Below, one piece after another: positions 8,298-17,619 of a stretch of DNA of 64,000 nucleotides (positions are counted from its first letter, which is position 1; each line of letters begins with the position of its first letter). The notes beneath the pieces are model-generated. The model saw only the letters and a program-made list of their open reading frames with translations. It was not told the DNA's origin and did not search any database. The stretch covers positions 1 through 64,000 of the forward strand of contig CAZEBW010000009.1 in assembly GCA_964510205.1 (NCBI GenBank), written 5' to 3'. Made by a program: the position numbers and the translations under genes. The DNA comes from CAZEBW01 sp964510205. Its GTDB lineage: Bacteria > Chloroflexota > Anaerolineae > VGOG01.

Positions 8298-11200
8298 TTA
8301 CTTCTCCTCCTTAAACACTATAGGGAGATAGATCCTCCGCCGGATGCCTCGAATGCCTCCTCTGGGCTGCTGCAATGTGGATGTGGGAACCGGGATAGAG
8401 GTGACTGCATAGTAATCTGCGATGAACTCGTCCCACTGCGTATCCGCAGCGAACGATAGCTGGTCGTCGGTATACCAGTCGCGCACTCTTACAGTCTGCG
8501 TAATGCCTTGTTCATTCTCCAAAGTCAGCTGCAAGTCCTGCCCCAGGGGAAGGTAGATGGATATTCCATGTGCCTTGTCCAGATTCCAGTATTCCGAAGG
8601 CTCCGTGATCACCCAGGGATAGCCGCTGCGATGTTGCTCCGCGATGACAAACGCGCTGTCTTCAGACGCCAGTGTTTGGGTTAGCGAGCGGGCGGCCTCC
8701 ATGATCTCTGTGTCCGTCACATTCTCCTGGATTTGCAGCGCCAGGTGGTACAGATCCACGTAGCCCTCGGTGTGCTCAACGATCCTGAGGTCACTGTCGT
8801 AGTCGAATTTCTGAGTCGAACGATAGGCGTTTTCTATCTGGGACACTGTCTCGGCCGAGGTCAAACCATTGATCATCTCCCTGGCCAGGTGATCTACCGC
8901 CGGCGCGACCCGGTTGATTGCTGCCAGATCAACACTGGATATGGTGTGGGGGTGCCCCTCTGACGGCAGGGAGGTGGTGTAGTCTTGGATGATGTCCATG
9001 GCCAATTCTCTGGGTTGGGTGGAGGCAGTGATGGCGTTGATGTATTGGTCGTAAGGAACGGAGCCCCAGGCCTCGTTCTCGGAGCCGACGAAGTAATCCA
9101 CATAGTCTTTGATCTCGTAGGCCTCTTCGATCATCTGGGTCAGGCAGGCATCGTAGAAGACGACGTCTATCTTCTCGCTGCCTCCGTTGGTTATGCTAGA
9201 GAAGGCGTGTCTCATTTCGGCCGTGGAGAGATAATCGTAATCGTCCGAGAAATCCCAACTGAGGCCGGTGCCTCCAAAGGCCCAGTAGCTGCGACGGAGG
9301 GGTATGAAAGACTCCTGGGCAGAGGCCATGACCCCATTCGACGAAGCGGCTTCGGGCAAGGTTGGGGACCAGCCGCCACCGTGGTCTAGAACCGAGAGGA
9401 AGTAGTACTTGGCTGGGTAGTTGTCTCTGGCCCAGTTGACGAAGTCAACGAGGGTGTCGGGATTGCCCATATCCAGCTCGCCGGGATTCCAGTCCACTTC
9501 CTGGATGGGCGAAGTTATCAGATTGCTGGCGTCATGTTCCACTCTGTATAGCCGTGTGTTTTCGATGCCTTCGCCTTTGTCGAGACATTCTCTCCCGTCT
9601 TCCGAGAGCTGCGAGCATCGGTCCCACAGCACCAGGACGTTGACATCGGGGTTTGGGATGGCCTTCTCCATGTTGTTGAAGGCGTCTTCCATGAAGGGGT
9701 CCAGATCATTGTCTCCATTGAGATAGACCATGAACGTCCAGGTGGGTATCTTGGTCACTGTCTGGGCCGTGTTGTTGCTGTAATCGCTTTCTGAAAAGTT
9801 CGCGTTGATTTGAACCATGCTGTGCAAGATGCTGCCGGTGGTTGCTGTGGAAGAGACCCTGGCTACCAGTGTGAACTGGCCTGAAGCGCCTCCGCTGAGT
9901 GTGCCTACGTTCCACTCCACGGTGTTTCCAACTACGGTGCGAGAGAAAGGGGCTGTGTCGGATATGTAGGTGGTCGCTGACGGCAAGATGTCGGTGATGA
10001 ACACGTTGGAGGCATCTCTGCTGTCTTCGTTGCGATAGGATATGGTGTAGACGATGTCCGAACCGGGGGCGGCCTTTATGGGAGCTTGCTTGGAGACGGC
10101 TACGTCCGCCAGGAGGTTGCCATAGACTCTCCAACTGTAGTCCCTGTCATCTTGCCAGACGGTCAGACATTGGTCCTCAAGACCGTGATAAGCCAGGGCG
10201 GGATGCTCTTGGTTGTGTGAGGACGTCGAGATGGGGAAGTTGTCGCCCTTCATTCTCCCATCACCTGCCACCCGTTGCGCATAGATGTCAGTGGCGGTGC
10301 TGACTGAGTTTCTGTTGTCTCCCCACACGACCAGATAGTCGTTGTCCAAGTTGCTGTAGGCTACGTCTGGGTAGCGTGGGAGGCCCTGCCCATCGGAGAT
10401 GGGAAGGGCGTCGCCCAGTAGCTCGCCGTTGGTTGACAGTCGCTGGCCGTAGATACGCCCGTCGCTGCCCCACCAGACGACTAGGTATTGATTGCCGCCG
10501 CTGTTGTAGGCCAGGGCGGGATACCATTGTCGCTCGGGTTGTTGGGATATGGGGAATGCATCGCCTTGTGGCAAGCACTCGTCCGAGATACGACGTGCGT
10601 AGATGTCCCAATTCCCGTGGCGATAGTCTTGCCAGATCACCAGGTATTCGTTATTTGCGCTGTTGTAGACAATGTCGGGCCGCTCTTGGTTATCCGCAGC
10701 GCTGGTTATGGGGAAGCTGTCTCCTTGCTCGTGTCCCTCGGCAGATAGGCATCGTCCGTAGATGTCCCAGTTCCCATGGCGATGGTCTTGCCAGACGATC
10801 AGGTAGGTCGTTCCGTAGGCCAGGGTGGGGAGCCGTTGGTCACTGGCTGCGGTTGATATCTCAAAATCGTTGCCGGATAGCATCCCGTCGTTTGAGACGC
10901 GCTGTCCGTAAATGTCCCAGCTACCTTGACGCGAGTCTTGCCAAACGACCAAGAACTCGTCCCCGCTGTTACTGGCGACAGCGGGGAAATGCTGGTCCCC
11001 CGCCGCGGAGGAGATGGGGAAGTTGACGTTTGAGGGGCTGCCCGTGGTGTCCACCATCTGCCCGTAGATGTCAGCATCGGCTGAGTTCTGGGTATTCTGC
11101 CAGACCACCAGGTAGCTCTGGTCGCCATCGTAGCTTGCAGCGGGAGATGTCTGGGAAGTGGGGGTCGTGACGATGGGGAAGCTGCTCCCCAGGAATTCCA

Positions 11201-12554
11201 GGCTACTCGAAATCTGCTGCCCATAGACATCCTCTTCGACGAAATCGTAGTACCGACTGTCCTGCCAGACCAAGAAGTATCCGCCTTGCTCCGGGGCCAG
11301 GGCCGGTTGCTCCTGGCTCTCTGGCGCCAGCGAGACGGGGAAGTTCACCGTGGCATCGGCGCCGACACCCCCAGCTTCGTCTAGGAGTTCTCCCTGGCTT
11401 GAGATAAACTGGGCGAAGACATCCCAGTTCCCGTGACGCTGGTCTTGCCAAGCGGCTAGGTATTGGTTCAGGCCGTTGTCGTAGACGAGCGTGGGATGCT
11501 CCTGGTTGTTTGCAGCCCTGGATACAGCGAAGTTAACGGCGGGATCGGCGCCGGGGTTGCCGTCGCCGTCCAGCAGTTGTCCTTGGGATGACGTGCGCTG
11601 CGCGTAGATGTCCATCCCGGTGCTGGACGAGTTTCTGTTATCGGCCCACGCCACCACGTATTCGTCATCTGTGCTGTTCCAGGCTAGATCAGGATAACTT
11701 TGAAGACCGTCTGCGGTGGAGATGGGGAAGTTGTCGTTCAGCAGCGTGCCGTTGTGGGAGACGATTTGTCCGTAGATGTCCTGGCTAGTGATCGGCGAGT
11801 TTCTGCTATCCCACCACACGGTCAGGTAGCGATTGGCGGTGCTGCTGTAGGCCACGGCGGGGTGTTTCTGGAGGCCCAGTTCTCTGGAGATGGAGAAGTC
11901 GCTGCCTAGCTGCGTGCATTGACCTGAAATCCGACGCCCGAAGATGTCCCAGTCCTCGTGGCGGATGTCTTGCCAGACCGCCAGGTACTCACCCTCGACG
12001 CTGTTGTAGGCGACATCGGGGTGCTGCTGATCGCCCGAGGCGGTGCTGATGGGGCAATCGCTGCCCTCTGCCTCTCCGCTGCTTGCCACCCGTCGCCCAT
12101 AGATGTCGTAGCCGCTCATAACGTAATCTCTGTCGTCCCACCACAACACCAGATACTCGTCCTCAGCGCTATTGTAGACGATGGCAGGGTCGTACTGGTT
12201 GCTCAGCTCTGTTGATAGGGGGAAGTTCTCTCCTTCTGGTTCCCCGCTCACCATCCACTGCCCGTAGATACGCCAGTTCCCTTGTCTAGAGTCCTGCCAG
12301 ACGGCCAGGCAGCGTGCTTCTGAACCGCAGGCGATGGCAGGGCTCCTCTGTTTCCCGTTAGGTACGAAGCTGATAGGGAAGTCGCCCACTGTGCCGTGCT
12401 GCTGAGCGCCCTGCGTTCTCGTTTCGGCATTCTTCTCTCTCCATTCTGCCTGTGTCATGAGAGGGATGAATGTCACCAGGGTCAAGAAGATCGCTAGAGC
12501 TGCTATCCCTCGATGAAAATGTCTGCTTTGTTGGCAATTGCGCTTTCCAATCAT
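8298..12554 (-). CDS. Secreted repeat protein with C11 (clostripain-like) protease domain
   Basis: A 1418-residue exported protein. ATG 12554 follows AAGGAGG, and residues 1-36 form a signal peptide. Residues about 50-825 hold some fourteen repeats built around VWQDxRxGNWDIYGQ and FPIS, probably beta-propellers. A DUF11-like adhesion domain (about 825-935) follows. Residues about 940-1385 match peptidase family C11: WTFMVYLNGDNDLD, the His motif LDHGGGW and the Cys motif YDACLTQ. C11 enzymes cleave after basic residues and often self-activate. The C-terminus reads RIYLPIVFKEEK, a tail type common on secreted Chloroflexota proteins. It probably acts outside the cell or on its surface. It has its own promoter at 12650. 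Confidence 0.88.
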   Translation of the reverse strand: MIGKRNCQQSRHFHRGIAALAIFLTLVTFIPLMTQAEWREKNAETRTQGAQQHGTVGDFPISFVPNGKQRSPAIACGSEARCLAVWQDSRQGNWRIYGQWMVSGEPEGENFPLSTELSNQYDPAIVYNSAEDEYLVLWWDDRDYVMSGYDIYGRRVASSGEAEGSDCPISTASGDQQHPDVAYNSVEGEYLAVWQDIRHEDWDIFGRRISGQCTQLGSDFSISRELGLQKHPAVAYSSTANRYLTVWWDSRNSPITSQDIYGQIVSHNGTLLNDNFPISTADGLQSYPDLAWNSTDDEYVVAWADNRNSSSTGMDIYAQRTSSQGQLLDGDGNPGADPAVNFAVSRAANNQEHPTLVYDNGLNQYLAAWQDQRHGNWDVFAQFISSQGELLDEAGGVGADATVNFPVSLAPESQEQPALAPEQGGYFLVWQDSRYYDFVEEDVYGQQISSSLEFLGSSFPIVTTPTSQTSPAASYDGDQSYLVVWQNTQNSADADIYGQMVDTTGSPSNVNFPISSAAGDQHFPAVASNSGDEFLVVWQDSRQGSWDIYGQRVSNDGMLSGNDFEISTAASDQRLPTLAYGTTYLIVWQDHRHGNWDIYGRCLSAEGHEQGDSFPITSAADNQERPDIVYNSANNEYLVIWQDYRHGNWDIYARRISDECLPQGDAFPISQQPERQWYPALAYNSGGNQYLVVWWGSDGRIYGQRLSTNGELLGDALPISDGQGLPRYPDVAYSNLDNDYLVVWGDNRNSVSTATDIYAQRVAGDGRMKGDNFPISTSSHNQEHPALAYHGLEDQCLTVWQDDRDYSWRVYGNLLADVAVSKQAPIKAAPGSDIVYTISYRNEDSRDASNVFITDILPSATTYISDTAPFSRTVVGNTVEWNVGTLSGGASGQFTLVARVSSTATTGSILHSMVQINANFSESDYSNNTAQTVTKIPTWTFMVYLNGDNDLDPFMEDAFNNMEKAIPNPDVNVLVLWDRCSQLSEDGRECLDKGEGIENTRLYRVEHDASNLITSPIQEVDWNPGELDMGNPDTLVDFVNWARDNYPAKYYFLSVLDHGGGWSPTLPEAASSNGVMASAQESFIPLRRSYWAFGGTGLSWDFSDDYDYLSTAEMRHAFSSITNGGSEKIDVVFYDACLTQMIEEAYEIKDYVDYFVGSENEAWGSVPYDQYINAITASTQPRELAMDIIQDYTTSLPSEGHPHTISSVDLAAINRVAPAVDHLAREMINGLTSAETVSQIENAYRSTQKFDYDSDLRIVEHTEGYVDLYHLALQIQENVTDTEIMEAARSLTQTLASEDSAFVIAEQHRSGYPWVITEPSEYWNLDKAHGISIYLPLGQDLQLTLENEQGITQTVRVRDWYTDDQLSFAADTQWDEFIADYYAVTSIPVPTSTLQQPRGGIRGIRRRIYLPIVFKEEK

Positions 12555-12621
12555 TTCTAACCTCCTTGTAACAGCAGTGGTAGACTCAAAGAATTCCCAT
12601 GAATCCGCTTAAATCAACATA

Positions 12622-12650
12622 ATTATACCATAAAATAACTAAAATGACAA
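12622..12650 (-). promoter_or_regulatory. Promoter of the C11 protease gene
   Basis: On the minus strand TTGTCA (12650-12645), 17 bp and TATAAT (12627-12622) lie about 70 bp before the ATG at 12554. Confidence 0.8.
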
Positions 12651-12675
12651 GGGGCAATTTGCGGTTTCGATCAAA

Positions 12676-12718
12676 TTGCTCAGTGAAATACTATCTGTAG
12701 TAGTTGCTCATCGAAATA
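12676..12718. repeat. Direct repeat between divergent promoters
   Basis: TTGCTCAnnGAAATA occurs at 12676-12690 and 12704-12718, a 28-bp period. It lies between the C11 and alaS promoters, where an operator would be expected. Confidence 0.5.
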
Positions 12719-12799
12719 AGTACTATATGTTGTATATTGTATGATGCAGAAAAATCGAAATGGAGTGCATTTTGGCTTGGCTAGGGCAGGGGAATGGGT

Positions 12800-12828
12800 T
12801 TGACATTATGGCTAACTTGGGCTAAAAT
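12800..12828 (+). promoter_or_regulatory. alaS promoter
   Basis: TTGACA (12800-12805), 17 bp and TAAAAT (12823-12828). The spacer resembles that of the promoter at 1296 (TTA..GC..ACTTGGG). Confidence 0.82.
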
Positions 12829-12870
12829 GTCGGTGTCAGCGCAGGAGTTATCTTTGAAGGGAGAATGGGC

Positions 12871-15645
12871 ATGGCAATGACCAGTACAGAAATTCGACAA
12901 TCGTTTTTGGATTTTTTCGCCAGCAAAGGGCACACCATAGTGCCCAGCGCCTCGCTGGTGCCTGGCGACGATCCCACGCTGCTGTTTACCAACGCGGGCA
13001 TGAATCAGTTTAAGAACATCTTCCTGGGTCTAGAGAAACGAGAGTACACGCGAGCTGCGGATACCCAGAAGTGCTTGCGAGTGTCGGGCAAACATAACGA
13101 CCTAGAGGATGTGGGATACGATACCTACCACCATACCTTCTTTGAGATGCTGGGCAACTGGTCTTTTGGCGATTACTACAAGAAGGAAGCCATCGCCTGG
13201 GCCTGGGAGCTGCTGACGGAGGTTTGGGGGCTGCCCAAGGACCGGCTTTGGGCTACGGTCTTCAAGGACGAAAAAGGCGAACTGGAAACCGACGAGGAGG
13301 CGGCTGGCTATTGGAGAGAGGTGACGGACATAGATCCCGACCACATTGCCTATTTTGGCCGCAAGGACAACTTTTGGGAGATGGGCGATACGGGGCCGTG
13401 CGGACCTTGCAGCGAAATCCATCTCGACAGGGGGGAGGATGCCTGTGACCTTCAGCATGATGCCAACCACGTCTGCGGGGTGAATGCCGGCTGTCGCCGT
13501 TTTTTCGAGTTGTGGAATCTGGTTTTTATCCAATACAATAAGGATGAGGATGACGTCCTCCACGAGCTGCCGGCCAAGCACGTGGATACGGGTATGGGCT
13601 TTGAGCGACTGGTGTCCGTTTTGCAGGGCGTCGTTTCCAACTATCAGACCGATGTCTTCACTCCCATCATGGATCGCGTCCAGGAGATGCTCGGCCACAG
13701 CGACGCCGAGCGCGAAGAGAACATCGTGGCCTATCGCGTGATCGCCGACCATGGCCGGGCGGTGACCTTCCTGGTGGGCGATGGCGTGTTGCCCGGCAAC
13801 GAGGGGCGCAATTATGTGCTGCGCATGATCCTGCGCCGCGCAGCCCGCTTCGGCCGCAAGATCGGCTTTTTTGGCCCGTTTCTGGCCGAGGTGGCCAAAG
13901 TGGTGATAGAGACGATGGGCGCTCACTTCACCGAGCTAGAGGCCCGGCGGGAGTTTATCCTGCAGACCATTGTCCAGGAGGAGGAGCGCTTTCAGCACAC
14001 GCTGGACGTGGGCCTGAATCTACTGGATGATTTGATTGTTGGACTGAGCGCGCGGGGAGAAACGGCGATTCCGGGCGACGAGGCCTTCAAGCTCTACGAC
14101 ACTTACGGCTTTCCGCTGGATCTGACCAGGGATGTGGCCAAGGAGCGCGGGTTCACGGTGGACGAGGCGGGTTTCTTGGACGCGCTGGAGAAGCAGCGTG
14201 AGCTGGCTCGGGGCGCTCAGCAGTTCGCGCTGGAGGTGGAGGAAAAGCTGGAGCTCTACAGCGAGCTTTTGGACGAGTTGAAGCGGACGGGAGCGCTGCC
14301 TGCCAGCGGCGTGGAGCATCTCTGCACCGAGGGGACGGAGGCCGAATCGAACGTAGTGGCTATCGTGCGAGATGGCCAAGTAGCGGACGCGGCGGGGGAG
14401 GGGGATGAGGTTGAGCTGGTGCTCACATCAACTTCTTTCTACGTAGAGAGCGGCGGCCAGGTTAGTGATACGGGCGTGATCGTTTCCCCGAAGTCGGAAG
14501 AGAGGGCTTGGGAGGTCGCCGTGAGCGACGTGCGACAGCCGGTTCCTGGACTCATCGTCCACATCGGGGAGGTGGTGGCTGGTGAGCTCGCGGCGGGTGA
14601 CGAAGCCCTCGCTGTAGTGGACTCCCAGCGGCGGATGGCCATCGCCCGCAACCACACCGCCACCCATCTCCTGCACAACGCGCTGCGGCGCGTCCTGGGC
14701 GAGCATGTCCAGCAGGCCGGCTCCCTGGTGGCTCCCGACCGCTTGCGCTTCGACTTCACTCACTCAGCCGCAAGCAAGTCCGCGAGTGAAGCGCCGGTTA
14801 CCCAGGAGGAGTTGAGCCAAATAGAGCGGTTGGTCAACGAAGCGATCCTGGCCAATTATCCGGTGACGGCAGTCCACAGCCGCTACAAAGAGGCTGTTGC
14901 GGCGGGAGCCATCGCTCTGTTCGGAGAGAAGTACGGCGAGCGGGTGCGGGTGCTCAAGACCGGCGATCCCGACGACCCTTTCAGCCAGGAGCTCTGTGGC
15001 GGCACCCACGTGAATCGCACCAGCGAAATCGGTCTCTTCCACATCATCTCCGAATCGAGCATCGGGGCGGGCCTGCGGCGCATCGAAGCGGTCACGGGCC
15101 GGGCTGCTCAGAAGCTGGTGCAGGAGCGGTTGAGGATTCTGGAGTCCAGTGCGGCGTCACTTGGGTGCTCGCCCGATGAAGTTGACCAAAAGGTGGTGGC
15201 GCTTCAGGATGAGCTGCAGGCACAGAGCAAGGCGGTTGCTCGCCTGCGTCGGGAGATCGCCCACCGAGATTTCGAGGAACTGCTCCCCCAGGTGCAGGAT
15301 GTAAACGGGGTAAAGGTCCTGGCTGCTCAGGTTGAAGCGGCCAATATGGACACTTTGCGGGAGATGAGCGACTGGTTCCGCGACCGCATGGCGTCTCGTG
15401 AACAAGGCGGCGTCGTCGTCCTGGGAGCGGTGATGGATTCGAAGCCTGGTTTTGTGGCCGCCGTCACTCCCGACTTGGTGGAGCGCGGTCTTCACGCCGG
15501 ACAACTTGTGAAGCGGGTGGCGCAGGTGGTGGGCGGCGGTGGAGGAGGCAGGGCGACTCTAGCCCAGGCCGGCGGTCGGGATGCAGATCGCATCGGCGAG
15601 GCCCTGCGCTTGGTGGCTGATTTGGTTGAGAGGGGGCTTAGTTGA
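12871..15645 (+). CDS. alaS: Alanyl-tRNA synthetase
   Basis: Charges tRNA-Ala. The N-terminal class II catalytic domain starts STEIRQSFLDFFASKGH. The editing domain has HTATHLLHN (about residue 595) and CGGTH (about 709). A C-terminal DHHA1-type domain ends with a Gly-rich run and ATLAQAGG. At 924 residues it is slightly long. ATG 12871 is chosen because AAGGGAG lies 7 nt upstream; ATG 12865 and 12877 are also in frame. Between LRFDFTH and PVTQEEL there are about ten extra residues (SAASKSASEA), encoded by an inverted repeat at 14754-14791. It leads an operon with the baseplate-J-like gene, ruvX and mltG. Confidence 0.97.
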   Translation: MAMTSTEIRQSFLDFFASKGHTIVPSASLVPGDDPTLLFTNAGMNQFKNIFLGLEKREYTRAADTQKCLRVSGKHNDLEDVGYDTYHHTFFEMLGNWSFGDYYKKEAIAWAWELLTEVWGLPKDRLWATVFKDEKGELETDEEAAGYWREVTDIDPDHIAYFGRKDNFWEMGDTGPCGPCSEIHLDRGEDACDLQHDANHVCGVNAGCRRFFELWNLVFIQYNKDEDDVLHELPAKHVDTGMGFERLVSVLQGVVSNYQTDVFTPIMDRVQEMLGHSDAEREENIVAYRVIADHGRAVTFLVGDGVLPGNEGRNYVLRMILRRAARFGRKIGFFGPFLAEVAKVVIETMGAHFTELEARREFILQTIVQEEERFQHTLDVGLNLLDDLIVGLSARGETAIPGDEAFKLYDTYGFPLDLTRDVAKERGFTVDEAGFLDALEKQRELARGAQQFALEVEEKLELYSELLDELKRTGALPASGVEHLCTEGTEAESNVVAIVRDGQVADAAGEGDEVELVLTSTSFYVESGGQVSDTGVIVSPKSEERAWEVAVSDVRQPVPGLIVHIGEVVAGELAAGDEALAVVDSQRRMAIARNHTATHLLHNALRRVLGEHVQQAGSLVAPDRLRFDFTHSAASKSASEAPVTQEELSQIERLVNEAILANYPVTAVHSRYKEAVAAGAIALFGEKYGERVRVLKTGDPDDPFSQELCGGTHVNRTSEIGLFHIISESSIGAGLRRIEAVTGRAAQKLVQERLRILESSAASLGCSPDEVDQKVVALQDELQAQSKAVARLRREIAHRDFEELLPQVQDVNGVKVLAAQVEAANMDTLREMSDWFRDRMASREQGGVVVLGAVMDSKPGFVAAVTPDLVERGLHAGQLVKRVAQVVGGGGGGRATLAQAGGRDADRIGEALRLVADLVERGLS
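14754..14791. repeat. Inverted repeat inside alaS
   Basis: CTTCACTC (14754-14761) and GAGTGAAG (14784-14791) flank 22 bp. The encoded SAASKSASEA has no counterpart in the usual AlaRS sequence at this point, so it looks like an in-frame insertion. Confidence 0.6.
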
Positions 15646-17156
15646 CGGCTGAAAATACCGCAAAGTCTGAAGGCGCAGAGACACAGGCCATTCGCCTGGA
15701 AGCTGACGACGATATCACTGTCGTGCGCTCCCGTCTAGAAAAGGCCGAGGCCCAGAGGGTGCTTCTGGTCATCCCGCCAACATGCGAGGCCTTCAACAGC
15801 CTGCTCGATTTCAAGCTGCTTCAACGCTACGCCGAGTCCCTGGCTTTGGAGGTAGCCCTGGTCACCAACTCCAGCAAGAGGCGGGTGCTGGCTCGTCAAT
15901 TGGGGTTTTCGGTCTTCGTCTCGGCGGGTTGGGGAAAGCGAAGGTCCCGTTGGCGCCGGCCGAAAGCCGTCGCCAGGTGGGGGGCGCGCCGTAGCTGGGG
16001 GGAGCGGCTCTTTGGCGCGTTGGTCTTCCTCGTGGCGGCGTTGGCTGTGTTGGCCGTTGGCCTTTTGATCGTGCCCAGCGCGGAGATTCAGTTGGTGCTG
16101 GCTAGTGAATCGCTCGATGCCACTGTGCCCGTGCAGGCCGACCCTGAGCTGGACATGATTGACTACCAGGCGGGCCAGATTCCGGCGCGGGTGGTGCGAG
16201 CTCAGATCGAGGGCAAGGCGCAGATTCCCGTTAGCGGGGCAAAAGACGCTCCCGATGAGCCGGCCAGAGGGACGGTCTTGTTCATCAATAACATAAACCA
16301 GCCTGTGACCGTGCCAAAGGGGACGGTGGTTGCGACTTCTACTGGCTCCACCATCCGCTTCACCACGGTGGAGGAAGTGACGGTGCAAGGCGCTGTGGGA
16401 GCCGTTGCCGAAGCAGAGGTCGTGGCCGTTGATCCAGGGCCGAGCGGCAATGTGAGGGCGAACTTGATCAACAGGATTGAGGGGCCTCTCTCTTTGCAGG
16501 TCAGGGTCACTAATCCCGAAGCGATGGAAGGGGGCAGCGTTAGGCAGGTAGGAATGGTCACGGCGGCCGACCAGGAGCGACTGCAAGGCGTGCTGTTGCA
16601 GCAGCTCCAGCAGGCGTCTTACTCTCAGTTGAATGAGCAGCTCGAGGAGGGAGAGTTTCTGGCCACCGAGTCCGTGGTGCTGGACGATATCGTGAGTGAA
16701 GAGTACGACAAGCAGATCGAGGAGCAGACTGACGTGCTCACCCTGGAGATGGAGGTGGTGTTCCGAGGGACGGCTGTCGCAGAGGAGGATGCCCAGTCGC
16801 TGGTTTGGGCGGCCCTGGAGGCCGTGGTGCCCGAGGGGTTCGCCTTAGAGCGTCGGGACTTACAGTATCAGAGGGGCGAGATCACGGGTGTTGAAGATGG
16901 GAAGGTCTCCTTCGTGATGCGGGGGTTTGGCTCGGTGATGGCTGGAGTGGACGAGAACGCCGTCAAAGAGGCCATCCGAGGCCAACCTGTAGATGTGGCT
17001 AACGAGTATGTGAGTGAGAACTTGCGTCTGGAGGAACCGCCCGTCATCGAGGTGACACCCGCCTGGCTAGAGCGGGTGCCGTGGCTTGGCTTTCGTATCC
17101 ACATCGTGACCCACTCGTTAAGCGAAGCGGCAGAGACCGCCGAACCGAGTCAGTAG
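15642..17156 (+). CDS. Baseplate-J/gp47-like membrane protein
   Basis: A 504-residue protein starting TTG, overlapping the alaS stop by 4 nt, so translation is probably coupled. A soluble N-terminal part (about 1-110), very basic near its end (KRRSRWRRPK), precedes one membrane helix (about 122-147). A long extracytoplasmic region follows with the baseplate-J-like beta domain (GTVLFINNINQPVTVPKGT, then GPSGNV). In Chloroflexota this single-TM type is usually chromosomal and not part of a phage; its role is unknown. No other phage genes are near. The N-terminal region resembles no enzyme I can name. Confidence 0.75.
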   Translation: MTAENTAKSEGAETQAIRLEADDDITVVRSRLEKAEAQRVLLVIPPTCEAFNSLLDFKLLQRYAESLALEVALVTNSSKRRVLARQLGFSVFVSAGWGKRRSRWRRPKAVARWGARRSWGERLFGALVFLVAALAVLAVGLLIVPSAEIQLVLASESLDATVPVQADPELDMIDYQAGQIPARVVRAQIEGKAQIPVSGAKDAPDEPARGTVLFINNINQPVTVPKGTVVATSTGSTIRFTTVEEVTVQGAVGAVAEAEVVAVDPGPSGNVRANLINRIEGPLSLQVRVTNPEAMEGGSVRQVGMVTAADQERLQGVLLQQLQQASYSQLNEQLEEGEFLATESVVLDDIVSEEYDKQIEEQTDVLTLEMEVVFRGTAVAEEDAQSLVWAALEAVVPEGFALERRDLQYQRGEITGVEDGKVSFVMRGFGSVMAGVDENAVKEAIRGQPVDVANEYVSENLRLEEPPVIEVTPAWLERVPWLGFRIHIVTHSLSEAAETAEPSQ

Positions 17157-17159
17157 ATC

Positions 17160-17615
17160 ATGCGCATTTTAGCATTGGATGTCGGCGATGAGCGTATTGG
17201 GGTGGCCATCAGCGATCCGAGCCAGGTCATCGCTCGCAGTCTGAAGGTCATTGAGCGGGCGCGTGGTGTACCGCGGCGTTCTCGCCAGGGAGATTCCACT
17301 GAGCAGAGATTTCCCCCCGCCGAGTTCGACGACGTGGTTCGCTTGGTGGAAGAGTATGAGGTAGAGAAGGTGGTGGTCGGCTATCCGAGAAGCCTGGATG
17401 GAGAGGCGCACATGCAGGCTGATAAGGTGGAGCGTTATGCTTTGGCTCTGGCCGAGTCTCTGGCCGTGCCGGTGATCTTGTGGGATGAGCGGTTTTCCAC
17501 TGTCACTGCTGAGAGGCTGATGAGAGAAGCGGGGGTGAGCGCCCAGAAGGGACGGGGCAGGGTGGACGCCGTAGCCGCAGCGGTGATCTTGCAGGATTAT
17601 CTAGATTCTAGTTGA
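17160..17615 (+). CDS. ruvX: Putative pre-16S rRNA nuclease / Holliday junction resolvase YqgF
   Basis: A 151-residue RNase H-fold nuclease of the YqgF/RuvX family, involved in 16S rRNA 5' maturation and possibly recombination. Visible motifs are ILALDVGDERIGVAISD at the N-terminus (first catalytic Asp), VVVGYPRSLDG, LWDERFST with the acidic Glu, and RVDAVAAAVILQDYL (last Asp). It begins 4 nt after the preceding stop. The stretch after residue 35 (RGVPRRSRQGDSTEQRFPP) is a basic loop longer than in many homologues. The alaS-ruvX-mltG order is common. Confidence 0.93.
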   Translation: MRILALDVGDERIGVAISDPSQVIARSLKVIERARGVPRRSRQGDSTEQRFPPAEFDDVVRLVEEYEVEKVVVGYPRSLDGEAHMQADKVERYALALAESLAVPVILWDERFSTVTAERLMREAGVSAQKGRGRVDAVAAAVILQDYLDSS

Positions 17616-17619
17616 TACA

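Noticed and set aside
15642..17156. Prophage remnant suggested by the baseplate-J-like domain
   Set aside because: The gene overlaps alaS, is a single-TM protein, and has housekeeping neighbours with no other phage genes.
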